A DNA stretch of 64,000 nt from JANJUB01 sp031386985. GTDB taxonomy: Bacteria > Armatimonadota > Fimbriimonadia > Fimbriimonadales > Fimbriimonadaceae. Positions 24,597 to 33,524 of this stretch are shown here, one piece after another. A program made the translations under genes and the position numbers. The stretch is from assembly GCA_031386985.1 (NCBI GenBank), contig JANNCV010000001.1, forward strand, positions 62,001 to 126,000, written 5' to 3'. The notes beneath the pieces are model-generated. The model did not search any database. It was not told the DNA's origin and was given only the letters and a program-made list of their open reading frames with translations. How positions within the stretch are numbered: position 1 is the first letter of the stretch; the number at the start of each line of letters is the position of its first letter.

Positions 24597-26803
24597 CCTT
24601 TCAAGAGCAACGCCAAGTCAATGAATTGCCCGCCCGTGTCCTGATGAGTGTGGACCGCGATAAGATTTTGACCCACCGTCAAGGCCTTCTTTACGGCGGC
24701 TGTTACATCGGTGGCAGCGTAGCCATCATTCCAAGTCTTGTCCTCAGATTTCCAGATGAGCTGACCGTTTAGATAGACTTCGGTAGCATTGTCAAAGTGG
24801 ATAGGCATCCAAGCTTCCGAGAACTTTGCTCCATCATACGAAAAGTTCTGACGAAGCCATATATCTGGAGACATCCAAGGCGTTCGAACATCTTTCTCGA
24901 AACCACCCTTGGCCCCGAATCCACCGGGACCAGATTTCCAATCGCGATCTGAAAACGTGGCGGCCGTCCAGTTGGCGGGCGGATTAATTTCCGTGTAACG
25001 CCAGTTCGTGCCCTCATCTCGGGCGGAGCCGACGATGACTGTCCAGCTTTCTCTGCCTCTTGGTTTTGGAAGAGCGCCAGTCTCAAAGGCAGCCGGCGCC
25101 GAAAGCATGGCATGAATTTTCGCGACATCAAACTTCGGCTTGCGGTCGTAAGTGTACATTCCGTTTCGTTCTTGTTCAACATCTGTTAGCTGGGTATAAC
25201 AAAACCCAAACATGTGTGGGTTGTCCATGAGCGCCCTTGCTAAGCCTTCAAATCGAACATAGAACTCATCCAGAGTCTTAGGCGCAGCCCCATATCCCCA
25301 ACCCTTGCCCGTATCCCAACCGATGCCTCCAAACTCGCTGACCATAAAGGGGATTTCGAACTTGAAATTGGTGGAATAGCGATCAGGTAGAGGGCTGCTG
25401 CCCGCGTTCCATCGCTGCCGAAAACTCATCGGATTTTGATCGTAGTCATGAGCGTCAATCACTTCGGGGTCGGCTAGATGATGCGACCAACCCGAGGTTT
25501 CTATAACGGGACGACTTGGGTCGAGCTGTCGTGTGAGGTTTACCGTGGCTTGCTGGAGCCTGGCCGCGGAATCTGGTGTCTCATTGAAGGGGCACCAACC
25601 GATAATGGCGGGGTGATTTCGGTCTCGGCGCACGATCTCGCCCCACTCTTCCAGCACGGGCAGATCAACGCGCGGGTCCTCGTGGTTCAGCCCATAGTTC
25701 GGCGATTCGCCCCAACACAGATAGCCAAGCTTGTCCGCCCAATAGAGAAATCTAGGCTCAAAAACCTTTTGGTGAAGCCTCGCGCCGTTAAATCCGTAGG
25801 CCATCGAGCGCTCAATATCGGCCTTGAGTTCCTTGTCGCTTGACGCCGTCCAAATTCCATCCGGGTAAAAGCCTTGATCCAAGACCAGTCTCTGAAACAC
25901 CGGCTCGCCGTTGATCAGAAGCTTATAGCCCTTGATCGTCACCGAGCGCATTCCGCAGTAGGACTTGATTTCATCAATCGTCTGGCCATCGCGAACGAGC
26001 TCCACTTTAAGGTCATACAGATAGGGATTCTTCGTTGACCAGAGTTTTGGGTTCTCAACATTGAGCCTGATTTGCCCGTTACGCCAATCGGCGATGACGG
26101 ATCCTTCAGACACCTTGCGAGTTGCATCGGTAAGGGTCGCTTTAACTGTAATGCCATCGGTTTCACCTCGAACTTCAGCGCGCAGATTGAAGCACTTGTT
26201 AGCCAGATCAGGCTCAATCCTCAAGTTCTCAATGTACGAGCGCCCAACCCCCTCAAGCCAAACCGTTTGCCAAATCCCGGTTGTTCGGGTGTAAAAAATC
26301 CCGTGGCTTTCTTCGCGCTGGGATTGCTTTCCCGCCGCTTGCAATCCGCTCTTGGTGTCATCAAATGCCTTTATCACCACGGAGTTTGTGGAACTTATCA
26401 GGAAATCCGTAACGTCGAAGGCAAAAGCGGCTGACCCTCCTTGATGCTCGCCAACCTGCTTGCCGTTGACCCAAACCGTTGTGAGCCAATCGCATGCGCC
26501 GATGTGCAGACGAATCCTCTTGCCGTCCCAGCTGTTCGGAACCTGAAACTCGCGACGGTACCAAACGTTCGTGACGAAGCCCTTACGACCCAATCCCGAA
26601 AGCGCACTCTCTCGGCAAAAAGGAACGATGATCTTATCGGGGTAAGCCTTCGCATCCAAAAATGAAAGTTTTGGATCATTCGTCTCCGCAAACTCCCAGC
26701 TTCCGTTTAGATTCAGCCACTGCGCCCGCATCATATCGGGGCGCGGATGCTCAGAGCGCGGAGTTGTTTGGGAGAGGGTCACGGCGGCCATGAGCAAAAG
26801 CAT
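24593..26803 (-). CDS. Secreted GH2-family glycosidase (beta-galactosidase/glucuronidase-like)
   Basis: A 736-residue glycoside hydrolase family 2 protein. The signal peptide begins at ATG 26803 (MLLLMAAVTLSQTTPRSEHP); the frame extends 15 bases further to a TTG, but a TAAAAT hexamer lies 5 bases before the ATG. Order: sugar-binding jelly roll (~30-190, LNGSWEFAE), immunoglobulin-like domain (~195-280), TIM barrel (~285-560) with acid/base Glu in IIGWCPFNETPDS and nucleophile Glu in FMVSEFGGIGWD, then a C-terminal galactose-binding-like domain (~600-736, DNATEVYLNGQLIWKS). Family 2 covers beta-galactosidases, mannosidases and glucuronidases; the substrate is not fixed by these motifs. Confidence 0.9.
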   Translation of the reverse strand: MLLLMAAVTLSQTTPRSEHPRPDMMRAQWLNLNGSWEFAETNDPKLSFLDAKAYPDKIIVPFCRESALSGLGRKGFVTNVWYRREFQVPNSWDGKRIRLHIGACDWLTTVWVNGKQVGEHQGGSAAFAFDVTDFLISSTNSVVIKAFDDTKSGLQAAGKQSQREESHGIFYTRTTGIWQTVWLEGVGRSYIENLRIEPDLANKCFNLRAEVRGETDGITVKATLTDATRKVSEGSVIADWRNGQIRLNVENPKLWSTKNPYLYDLKVELVRDGQTIDEIKSYCGMRSVTIKGYKLLINGEPVFQRLVLDQGFYPDGIWTASSDKELKADIERSMAYGFNGARLHQKVFEPRFLYWADKLGYLCWGESPNYGLNHEDPRVDLPVLEEWGEIVRRDRNHPAIIGWCPFNETPDSAARLQQATVNLTRQLDPSRPVIETSGWSHHLADPEVIDAHDYDQNPMSFRQRWNAGSSPLPDRYSTNFKFEIPFMVSEFGGIGWDTGKGWGYGAAPKTLDEFYVRFEGLARALMDNPHMFGFCYTQLTDVEQERNGMYTYDRKPKFDVAKIHAMLSAPAAFETGALPKPRGRESWTVIVGSARDEGTNWRYTEINPPANWTAATFSDRDWKSGPGGFGAKGGFEKDVRTPWMSPDIWLRQNFSYDGAKFSEAWMPIHFDNATEVYLNGQLIWKSEDKTWNDGYAATDVTAAVKKALTVGQNLIAVHTHQDTGGQFIDLALLLKG

Positions 26804-26808
26804 GCCCC

Positions 26809-26814
26809 ATTTTA
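26809..26814 (-). promoter_or_regulatory. -10 element (TAAAAT) of the GH2 gene
   Basis: On the minus strand TAAAAT is followed by GGGGC and ATG 26803; this decides the start between the TTG at 26818 and the ATG. Confidence 0.5.
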
Positions 26815-26886
26815 CCAAGGGCCAGCTTGATCCCCGTGTTTTTTGCAGTTCAGGAAAGGCTCGTCCAAAGCCAATAATCCCTTGGG

Positions 26887-29103
26887 GTGATCATGACTAT
26901 CGAAGATCTGCAGGAACGGGTTATGGCAATAGAGGATTGGCGGTTTTCTCAACCGCACAACTGCCTGATCGAGATCGAGCGACTCCTGCCAATCGCAGTT
27001 CAATCGGCTGATGCCAAATCTGAAGCAAGGCTAACCCTTTTGATTGGGCAGTGTCATCACAGCTTGCATGACCCCGTCAAGGTTTACGAGTTTGCCCTAA
27101 AGGCCGCTACTCTTTACGAAGCCATTCCTGATCACGAGATGTTCGCTCGATGCCAGATCGTCGCTTCTTTGGGCGAAAAAGACATGGGGAATGCGCAGCG
27201 CGCCATCAAAAGATCGCTCGCCGTATTGCGCTTTGCCGAAAAGGAAAACATCCTGCGGCCCCAAGTAGCCTGCTTGCTCAACATGGGCTTCTTTTGTGGC
27301 GACCTTGGGAATATGGAGCAAGCCATCCAATATTCATTGCAAGCCGTGGAGCTCCTTGAAAAATACCCAGATGAGCGATTTGCCCGAAACCTCGCGAATA
27401 ACCTGGCTTACGATTACGTTCGGCTCGGTCAATATGAACAAGCCAAAGTTTGGATTGAAAGGTGTCTCGATGGGTTTGATCCAGAGACCGACGCCCTAAT
27501 TTACGCGATTGCGCTTGAAACCCGAACCTGGATCAGTGCCGCGGAGGGTCGCTACGAGGAGGCATTTGCAGATTTGGAAACGAGCGGAAAGCTCCAGTTG
27601 AAAATAGGCAACGAAGCGCGCTACGTTGAGACGCTGCTTCGATACGCACAAATATTGCTCGACCTTGAGCGAACCGATGAAGCGCTCGAAAAGCTCTTGG
27701 TTGCGAAGGAAGTTTCACTGCGCCTGGAGTTCAATCCGCACCTCCACGATGTTTGCCAAAGAGTTGCGCTCGCCTATGAGTTAAAGGGCGATTACATTCA
27801 ATCTGTGGCGGAACTGCGACAGGCGTTTACCTTCCTGTCTGAAAAGAGCCGGCGCGATTTTGAAGAGCACACCAGTGCGCTCGTGGAGGCGCATGAGTTC
27901 GATATGGCGCAACGCGAAGCCGACATTCTCAAGGACAAGAACGCTGAGCTTACCGTCGCAAAGGAGCGGGCGGAGAGCGCAAATGCCCTAAAATCCGAAT
28001 TCCTAGCGAACATGAGCCACGAAATCCGCACTCCCATGAACGGAGTCATCGGTTTAACCGAGCTCTTGTTGATATCCGATTTGGATGAGACACAACGGGA
28101 ATATCTGGAGACGATACAGCAATGCGGCAACAACTTGCTTGCCATCATCAGCGACATTTTGGACCTCTCGAAAATCGAATCCGGCAAAATGGATATGGAG
28201 TCGGAAACCGAGAATCTGCAAGTTGTCGTCCAAGAAACAGAGAGCCTTTTCCGCGGTCAAGCCCTTGCCAAGGGCTTGGATTTGCGCAGTAACCTTGAGC
28301 TTAACGCCGCTCCGGTTGTTACGTGTGACCCCATCCGATTGCGCCAGGTTCTGTCAAATCTCGTGGGAAATGCCATAAAGTTCACATCCCAAGGCTCGAT
28401 TGTGATACGACTAGGCACTGAATCGGCTGGCTCAGGTTTAGTCAAGGCCAAATTTGAAGTCGAAGACACCGGCTGCGGAGTTGCGAGTGATCGCCTGAAC
28501 CATATTTTCGAAAGTTTCACCCAAGAAGACGGCTCGACAACTCGAGAATATGGAGGTACGGGGCTTGGCCTTACCATTTCGCAACGCTTGATCGAAATGA
28601 TGGGCGGGACCATTCAAGTTTCCAGCGAAGTTGGCAAAGGCAGCATTTTCAGATTCGAAGTAACCTTCAACGGCGCAGTGGCGCATGCAGCTCCTGCCCA
28701 GGAAACCCTAGCGCCTATGCCCAGCATGATTCGGGTTCTTCTCGCCGAGGACCATCCGACAAACAGTCGGCTTGCGCGAGCGCAACTTGAGCGGCTTGGC
28801 TGCGAAGTCACGGTCGCCTTCAACGGTGAGGATGCGCTTTCTCACTTTAGCGAGCAAGAATTCTCTCTGATCCTCATGGATATCCAAATGCCGGGGATTG
28901 ACGGATATGCCGCTGCCCGCCAGATTCGAAAGCAAAACCCTTCGGTACCGATCATTGCTCTAACCGCGCACGCCCTCAGCGAGCACAAGCAACAATGCCT
29001 TGAAGCGGGGATGAACGATCACCTCTCGAAGCCGTTCTTCATGCAGGACTTGAGGGATGTTCTAACGAAATGGCTCCCCGGTGAATTCGCGCAAGCCGCC
29101 TGA
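26887..29103 (+). CDS. Soluble TPR hybrid histidine kinase with C-terminal receiver
   Basis: A 738-residue cytosolic sensor kinase without membrane segments. Residues ~10-330 form a TPR array that replaces the usual membrane sensor; a coiled coil (~335-370) links to HisKA with phosphoacceptor His378 in NMSHEIRTPMNGVIGLTELL, then HATPase_c with NLVGNAIKF, DTGCGV and GTGLGLTIS, then a receiver (~615-735) with Asp665 in LILMDIQMPG and the Lys of SKPFF. His-to-Asp phosphorelay within one chain is expected, with a separate phosphotransfer partner not seen here. GTG 26887 has AATAAT 8 bases upstream; ATG 26893 is the alternative start. It is a single gene, divergent from the GH2 gene. Confidence 0.9.
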   Translation: MIMTIEDLQERVMAIEDWRFSQPHNCLIEIERLLPIAVQSADAKSEARLTLLIGQCHHSLHDPVKVYEFALKAATLYEAIPDHEMFARCQIVASLGEKDMGNAQRAIKRSLAVLRFAEKENILRPQVACLLNMGFFCGDLGNMEQAIQYSLQAVELLEKYPDERFARNLANNLAYDYVRLGQYEQAKVWIERCLDGFDPETDALIYAIALETRTWISAAEGRYEEAFADLETSGKLQLKIGNEARYVETLLRYAQILLDLERTDEALEKLLVAKEVSLRLEFNPHLHDVCQRVALAYELKGDYIQSVAELRQAFTFLSEKSRRDFEEHTSALVEAHEFDMAQREADILKDKNAELTVAKERAESANALKSEFLANMSHEIRTPMNGVIGLTELLLISDLDETQREYLETIQQCGNNLLAIISDILDLSKIESGKMDMESETENLQVVVQETESLFRGQALAKGLDLRSNLELNAAPVVTCDPIRLRQVLSNLVGNAIKFTSQGSIVIRLGTESAGSGLVKAKFEVEDTGCGVASDRLNHIFESFTQEDGSTTREYGGTGLGLTISQRLIEMMGGTIQVSSEVGKGSIFRFEVTFNGAVAHAAPAQETLAPMPSMIRVLLAEDHPTNSRLARAQLERLGCEVTVAFNGEDALSHFSEQEFSLILMDIQMPGIDGYAAARQIRKQNPSVPIIALTAHALSEHKQQCLEAGMNDHLSKPFFMQDLRDVLTKWLPGEFAQAA

Positions 29104-29121
29104 GTCTCGCGCAATTGTTCT

Positions 29122-29127
29122 GTAAAC
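29122..29127 (+). promoter_or_regulatory. Candidate -10 (TAAACT) for the structured leader of the RlmI-like gene
   Basis: TAAACT would place the transcript start at about 29134, the first bases of the closing stem of the leader. Confidence 0.4.
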
Positions 29128-29133
29128 TCTTGG

Positions 29134-29219
29134 GGCCAGAGATTCCATAATTCGGGCGATTTGAGAGCACAAGCTGTGCCCAACTAGGCAACTCGCAGAG
29201 CTAGGTAATCTCTGGTCAA
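29134..29219 (+). ncRNA. Candidate structured 5' leader (multibranch) of the RlmI-like gene
   Basis: A 9-bp stem, CCAGAGATT (29136-29144) with AATCTCTGG (29207-29215), encloses about 62 nt. Inside are GCACA-AGC-TGTGC and CTAG-gcaa-CTC-GCA-GAG-CTAG; a GGGC/GCCC pairing around the first hairpin is an alternative. The closing stem ends 4 bases before the ATG, so folding would affect initiation. I could not match it to a known riboswitch. Confidence 0.4.
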
Positions 29220-30518
29220 ATGCGCAGTGTTGAACCCCGGGCTACTGCCGTTATCAAACCCTCCCGTGCGAAGAAGCTTCGAAACGGCTATCCGTGGGTG
29301 CTTCGGGACGAGGTGGTTGAAATTGTGGGTAAGGTTGAGCCGGGGGAGCTCGTTGCCGTTGTCAGCCCCGATCAGCCCGCGGTTGGGATTGGGTTTTGGA
29401 ATCCGGTGAGCCGCTTCGCCGTTCGAATGCTTGACCTTCGGGCTCGTTCGATTGATCAGCCGTTTTTTGCAGGGAGGTTTACGCAAGCTCGGGCTCGGCG
29501 CGTCGGGTTATCGGTGGTTGGTGGCGCGCCTGGGCACGATGCATCCCAGGCTCCACGGGTCAATGACAGTGTATGTGATTCGCCGTCTGCGTTTGAAAGG
29601 GCAAACTCCGTGGAGCCGGTGATGCATCGTGCACCGGCGTTCGCATCAAACTCACACCGCGTGGTCTTTGCCGAAGCCGATGGCCTGCCCGGACTCATCG
29701 TTGACCGGTATGCAGATTGGCTGATCGTGCAAGTACGCTCGGCGGGGATGCATCGCTATCGCGATCTCTGGCTTCCTGCGCTCATTGAATCGGAAAACCC
29801 GAAGGGAATTCTTGAGCGCTCAGATATGGAAGGGCTCGCCGAAGAAGGACTTGAGCCGTCGGTCAGGACTCTGTTTGGCGAAGTGCCCGATGAGATCGAG
29901 GTGGTCGAGAACGGCCTTAGCTTCATCTGCCCAACCCGATCTGGACTGAAAACCGGCTTCTACCTCGATCAGCGTGACGCCCGAAAAAAGCTTGCCGAGC
30001 TAGTGTGCCCGGGCGATAGAGTGTTGGATGCGTGCTGCTACTCCGGTGGGTTCGCGCTGTTTGCAGCGAAGGCTGGAGCAACTGTGACGGGAGTTGATAT
30101 TTTGCCCGAGGCGATCGAGTTAGCCAATCGAAACGCCAAGGGCGTCCAAGGAGCAACCTTCACCTGCGCGAACGTCTTCGAATGGCTCGCCGAAGCGACA
30201 GAGACCTTCCACACCATTCTCCTTGATCCCCCCGCTATCGCCAAAACCGGCGAAGAAAGGGATAGCCTCAAAGGAGCGATTCACAGGCTCACGACGCTCG
30301 CCCTGCCTCGGCTCGTTTTCGGCGGTCGCCTGGTGGTTTTTTCGTGCTCCTATCAGCTCGGAGTCGAAGCCCTGATGGAAGTCGTCAAAAGTGCCATCAA
30401 CGACCAGGGCCGGCGATGTTTTGTTGAAGACATCACGCTCCAACCGGCTGATCATCCCTACTTAGCGCAGTTCCCTGAAAGCCTCTATTTGAAAGGAATT
30501 TGGCTGCGTGTAGAATAA
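29220..30518 (+). CDS. rlmI: RlmI-like class I rRNA (cytosine-C5) methyltransferase with palindromic insertion
   Basis: A 432-residue SAM-dependent methyltransferase of the RlmI/YccW group, which methylates a cytosine in 23S rRNA in E. coli. An N-terminal PUA domain (AVIKPSRAKKLRNGYPWVLR, residues ~10-75) precedes a central domain (EADGLPGLIVDRYADWLIVQ) and the Rossmann catalytic core (KTGFYLDQRDARKKL, RVLDACCYSGGFALFAAKAG, LLDPPAIAKTG, FSCSYQLG). About 40 residues (SVVGGAPGHDASQ through HRAPAF) between the PUA and central domains are extra and correspond to a long inverted repeat in the DNA (29529-29637). Length exceeds E. coli RlmI (396) accordingly. The exact rRNA target is inferred. Confidence 0.87.
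   Translation: MRSVEPRATAVIKPSRAKKLRNGYPWVLRDEVVEIVGKVEPGELVAVVSPDQPAVGIGFWNPVSRFAVRMLDLRARSIDQPFFAGRFTQARARRVGLSVVGGAPGHDASQAPRVNDSVCDSPSAFERANSVEPVMHRAPAFASNSHRVVFAEADGLPGLIVDRYADWLIVQVRSAGMHRYRDLWLPALIESENPKGILERSDMEGLAEEGLEPSVRTLFGEVPDEIEVVENGLSFICPTRSGLKTGFYLDQRDARKKLAELVCPGDRVLDACCYSGGFALFAAKAGATVTGVDILPEAIELANRNAKGVQGATFTCANVFEWLAEATETFHTILLDPPAIAKTGEERDSLKGAIHRLTTLALPRLVFGGRLVVFSCSYQLGVEALMEVVKSAINDQGRRCFVEDITLQPADHPYLAQFPESLYLKGIWLRVE
29529..29637. repeat. Palindromic element in frame within the RlmI-like gene
   Basis: Left arm 29529-29558 and right arm 29608-29637 are 30-nt inverted repeats matching at about 24 of 30 positions. Shared cores are GCACGATGCATC and GGCTCCACGG with their complements GATGCATCGTGC and CCGTGGAGCC. 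A 49-nt spacer lies between the arms. The frame is open throughout. Confidence 0.75.
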
Positions 30519-30597
30519 ATCGGCCACCAAGTTGCGTATTCTTGCTCATTCGATGGCCAAGTTAAGGTTTCGGCAATTCTCGAACGTCTTAACTAAT

Positions 30598-31428
30598 ATG
30601 AGAATCAATAGGATATTCAGTCTGGCCCTTATCAGCGGCCTCGTATCGGTGGCGGCCGTGAGCCATGCGGACTCGCTTCTCGAGCGTATTGCCATGGCAG
30701 TTTTGGCCGATAAGTTCGGCATTAACACGCAGGAAGTCAACGTTCTACGTCAGCAAACCCAGTTACCTGTTTACCAGCTGGCTCCCATTTATGAGGGGTC
30801 TCGCTATTTCGCACAAAAGCCAAGCACGATCTGGCAGCTCCGAAATCAAGGCTTAGGATGGGGCGAGATCGCTCACCGAGTTGGAATGCACCCCGGAACT
30901 TTCAACAAGTTGCGAAAGAAAGGCGCCTTTGACCAAGACCAGTTCTGGCAAACCTCTTATCGTGAGCGGTTCAATGTCCCAACTCAACAGGTCGCCGTGA
31001 TGCGTAGGGCCGGGGGCTCGCTCGAGGATGTTCTGGGTGCCATTATCGTTGGAAAGCTAACCAAGCAGAACCCGAGCACGGTTTACAACCAGTTCCAAGC
31101 GCAAAAATCTTGGAATACGATCACTACGAATTCTAATGTCCGCTTCGAAGATTGGCGGCGAGTGAGCGTTCCCGTTCAACCTCGCTACATCCTGTTTAGC
31201 CCCACAACCAAAGTAAAAGCCCGCTCCGATGGTGATCGCGACCGAGATTTTGGCAAGAGCAAGTCCAAGGAGAGCAGCCACAGCTCTAAGGGTAAGCGCA
31301 AGGGCGGTGGTGAACTGACGAAGTCCAAAGGCAAAGGCGGTAGCGATCACGCAAAGGGTCAAGGAAATGGGAAAGGCCGAGGCAATGGCAAAAGCAAAGG
31401 CAAAGGCGGCAAAGGTAAGGGCGGATAG
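30598..31428 (+). CDS. Exported basic protein with Lys/Gly/Ser-rich tail, unrecognised
   Basis: A 276-residue protein with a signal peptide MRINRIFSLALISGLVSVAA ending SHA. Frame extension upstream to 30532 (TTG) or ATG 30553 would place extra residues before the signal, so ATG 30598 is preferred. The middle (~25-190) is helical and contains two similar segments (INTQEVNVLRQQT with FNVPTQQVAVMRR) and a helix-turn-helix-like GLGWGEIAHRVGMHPGTFNK. The last ~70 residues are extremely basic and low complexity (GKGRGNGKSKGKGGKGKGG), suggesting binding to nucleic acid, polyphosphate or acidic polysaccharide outside the cytoplasm. It ends 3 bp from the convergent fbaB gene. Confidence 0.6.
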   Translation: MRINRIFSLALISGLVSVAAVSHADSLLERIAMAVLADKFGINTQEVNVLRQQTQLPVYQLAPIYEGSRYFAQKPSTIWQLRNQGLGWGEIAHRVGMHPGTFNKLRKKGAFDQDQFWQTSYRERFNVPTQQVAVMRRAGGSLEDVLGAIIVGKLTKQNPSTVYNQFQAQKSWNTITTNSNVRFEDWRRVSVPVQPRYILFSPTTKVKARSDGDRDRDFGKSKSKESSHSSKGKRKGGGELTKSKGKGGSDHAKGQGNGKGRGNGKSKGKGGKGKGG

Positions 31429-31431
31429 TCT

Positions 31432-32511
31432 CTAAGCGACCGTAACCCCATCACACAAATAAACATCCTGAATCGCATTCAGGATGCCGACGCCTTCGTC
31501 CATCGGGCGTTGAAATGCTTTCCGACCCGAAATCAGGCCGCTTCCTCCAGCTCGCTTATTGATAACTGCGGTTGCCACGGCGTCAGCCAGGTCCGACGCG
31601 CCAGAAGCACCGCCTGAGTTGATGAGCCCGATCCTTCCCATGTAGCAGTTTGCGACTTGGTATCGGCATAGATCAATTGGGTGGTCGGAGCACAACTCGG
31701 AGTAGATCCGCTTATCGGTTTTGCCATAGCTTGAACCTTCCATGTTCAGCGCCAGATAACCCCCGTTATTTTCTGGGAGTTTTTGCTTAATAATGTCGGC
31801 CCCGATCGTCACCCCAAGGTGATTGGCTTGGCCGGTTAAATCAGCGGAGAGGTGATAATCCTTTTCCACCTTAAACGCATTATTTCGCAGGTAACACCAC
31901 AAAATTGTTGACATTCCCAATTCGTGCGCCATCTGGAACGCGTCGCTGACTTCCTGAATCTGTCTCGTTGAATTATCGCTGCCAAAGTAAATCGTAGCTC
32001 CCACTGCTACGGCACCCATGTTCCAGGCCTGCTGAATACTGCCAAACATGATCTGGTCGGCTTGATTCGGATAAGTCAGTAGTTCGTTGTGATTCACCTT
32101 AACGATAAAAGGAATCTTGTGCGCATATTTTCGACTGCAGGTGGCGAGAACGCCGAAGGTCGAGGCTACTGCGTTGCAGTTTCCTTCGATTGCGAGCCGG
32201 ATGATATTCTCGGGATCAAAGTAAATCGGATTCTTGGCGAAGCTGGCTCCGGCGGCGTGTTCGATTCCTTGGTCAACGGGCAAAATGCTCATATAGCCAG
32301 TATCGGCAAGGCGACCCGTTCCGTAGATCGCCTGCAGGCTCCGCATGACCTGATTACTTCGATCTGAGTGCGCGAAAATCCGGTCCACAAAATCCGCGCC
32401 GGGAACGTGTATGGACTCCTTTGCAATCTTTGGTGAGTTGAATCCGAGGAGATGAGCAGAGTTTGCTCCGAGAAGTTCGGAAATCTGGTTAAGTGTTCGC
32501 CCGCTTGCCAT
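31432..32511 (-). CDS. fbaB: Class I fructose-bisphosphate aldolase (archaeal/DhnA type)
   Basis: A 359-residue enzyme of the DhnA/FbaB group, cleaving fructose-1,6-bisphosphate into dihydroxyacetone phosphate and glyceraldehyde-3-phosphate by Schiff-base chemistry in glycolysis or gluconeogenesis. Blocks seen are SILPVDQGIEHAAGASF, ENIIRLAIEGNCNAVASTFG, IPFIVKVNHNELL, GAVAVGATIYFGS, HLGVTIGADIIKQKLPENNG and GLINSGGASGASDLADAV (phosphate-binding). The start ATG is 6 bases after a CATAAT hexamer. It is a single-gene unit. Confidence 0.94.
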   Translation of the reverse strand: MASGRTLNQISELLGANSAHLLGFNSPKIAKESIHVPGADFVDRIFAHSDRSNQVMRSLQAIYGTGRLADTGYMSILPVDQGIEHAAGASFAKNPIYFDPENIIRLAIEGNCNAVASTFGVLATCSRKYAHKIPFIVKVNHNELLTYPNQADQIMFGSIQQAWNMGAVAVGATIYFGSDNSTRQIQEVSDAFQMAHELGMSTILWCYLRNNAFKVEKDYHLSADLTGQANHLGVTIGADIIKQKLPENNGGYLALNMEGSSYGKTDKRIYSELCSDHPIDLCRYQVANCYMGRIGLINSGGASGASDLADAVATAVINKRAGGSGLISGRKAFQRPMDEGVGILNAIQDVYLCDGVTVA

Positions 32512-32517
32512 AAACTA

Positions 32518-32523
32518 ATTATG
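32518..32523 (-). promoter_or_regulatory. -10 element (CATAAT) of fbaB
   Basis: On the minus strand CATAAT is followed by TAGTTT and ATG 32511; this is one of the cleanest leaderless arrangements in the window. Confidence 0.65.
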
Positions 32524-32603
32524 GCATTTGAACCCGGTAACAATAGTGGGGTAGGTTAAATGTCGGTGAGCCGAGAATTAGAGACGGTAACCTGCTTACA
32601 AAC

Positions 32604-33524
32604 ATGAACAAGATTTCAGTTGCGATTCCTTCGATTGGTCGGGATACTCTATCGGCAACCTTGCGGTCGCTCTCACGGCAAACGATGGCTCCTCATGAGG
32701 TCTTGGTCGTGAACCAAGGGCCACGCGATGTGGAGCACCGCGAGACGTTGGATATGCCAATTCGATGGCTACACCAAGACATCAAGGGCCTTTCGCGGGC
32801 TCGCAATCATGCCTTGAGTTCATTTACCGGCGACTGGATTTTCTTCACCGATGATGATCAAGAAGTGAATGCGGAATGGGTTGAGCAACTCAGCCAGCTC
32901 ATTGATGCCTACCCTGAAGTTTCTATCTTTGGCGGGGTTTACTTTGCGCCCATCCGGCATGACTTTGAGGCCTCGTTCGTAACCCAGTTTTACGCATTAG
33001 GCGATGTTTTGATCAACCGCGAAAACTACCTTCGCGGTAACGTCCTTCCTCATATTCAGAACGATATTTGGGGAGGCAATTTCGCGCTCTCGCGGGCCTG
33101 CGTGGAGAAGATCGGATTCTATGAGGAAGCCATGGGACGAGGATCGAACGCGTTCTCAGCCGGGGAGGACACTGATTACATGATGCGAGTGATCTCAGCC
33201 GGGATGCTGGGGTTGCTCAGTTGCCGTCTCATCATTTATCACACCTATGGGGCACGACCGTATTCGGCCTCGCTTGAAGAAGAGCTGATTGAAACAGCGG
33301 CAGTTTTGCATTGGAAATCAAAGCAACCGAACTCGCCCGTAGCCTCTGAACTCGCCGAGAGAATGGTTCCGTACGGGAAAAAGAAGGCGACCCTCGCCAA
33401 GCTTTCGGGAGGAAAGCTGTTCAAGGATCAGGCACAAAGAAAGGCGCTTTTTGAGAAAACCACCGACTTGCTGAACCGCGAATGGGTGCTTGAAGCTGGG
33501 TATATCAAGCGAAAGGAAGGCTAA
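32604..33524 (+). CDS. Family 2 glycosyltransferase
   Basis: A 306-residue GT-A fold transferase of family GT2, without membrane segments. The N-terminal nucleotide-binding region SVAIPSIGRDTLSATLRSLS is followed by LSRARNHAL, the metal-binding FFTDDDQEVN and an acceptor-site GEDTDYMMRV. Such enzymes add a sugar from an NDP-sugar donor to a growing surface glycan. It is first in a four-gene polysaccharide locus. The next gene starts one base after its TAA, so the two are probably co-translated. Donor and acceptor are unknown. Confidence 0.87.
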   Translation: MNKISVAIPSIGRDTLSATLRSLSRQTMAPHEVLVVNQGPRDVEHRETLDMPIRWLHQDIKGLSRARNHALSSFTGDWIFFTDDDQEVNAEWVEQLSQLIDAYPEVSIFGGVYFAPIRHDFEASFVTQFYALGDVLINRENYLRGNVLPHIQNDIWGGNFALSRACVEKIGFYEEAMGRGSNAFSAGEDTDYMMRVISAGMLGLLSCRLIIYHTYGARPYSASLEEELIETAAVLHWKSKQPNSPVASELAERMVPYGKKKATLAKLSGGKLFKDQAQRKALFEKTTDLLNREWVLEAGYIKRKEG

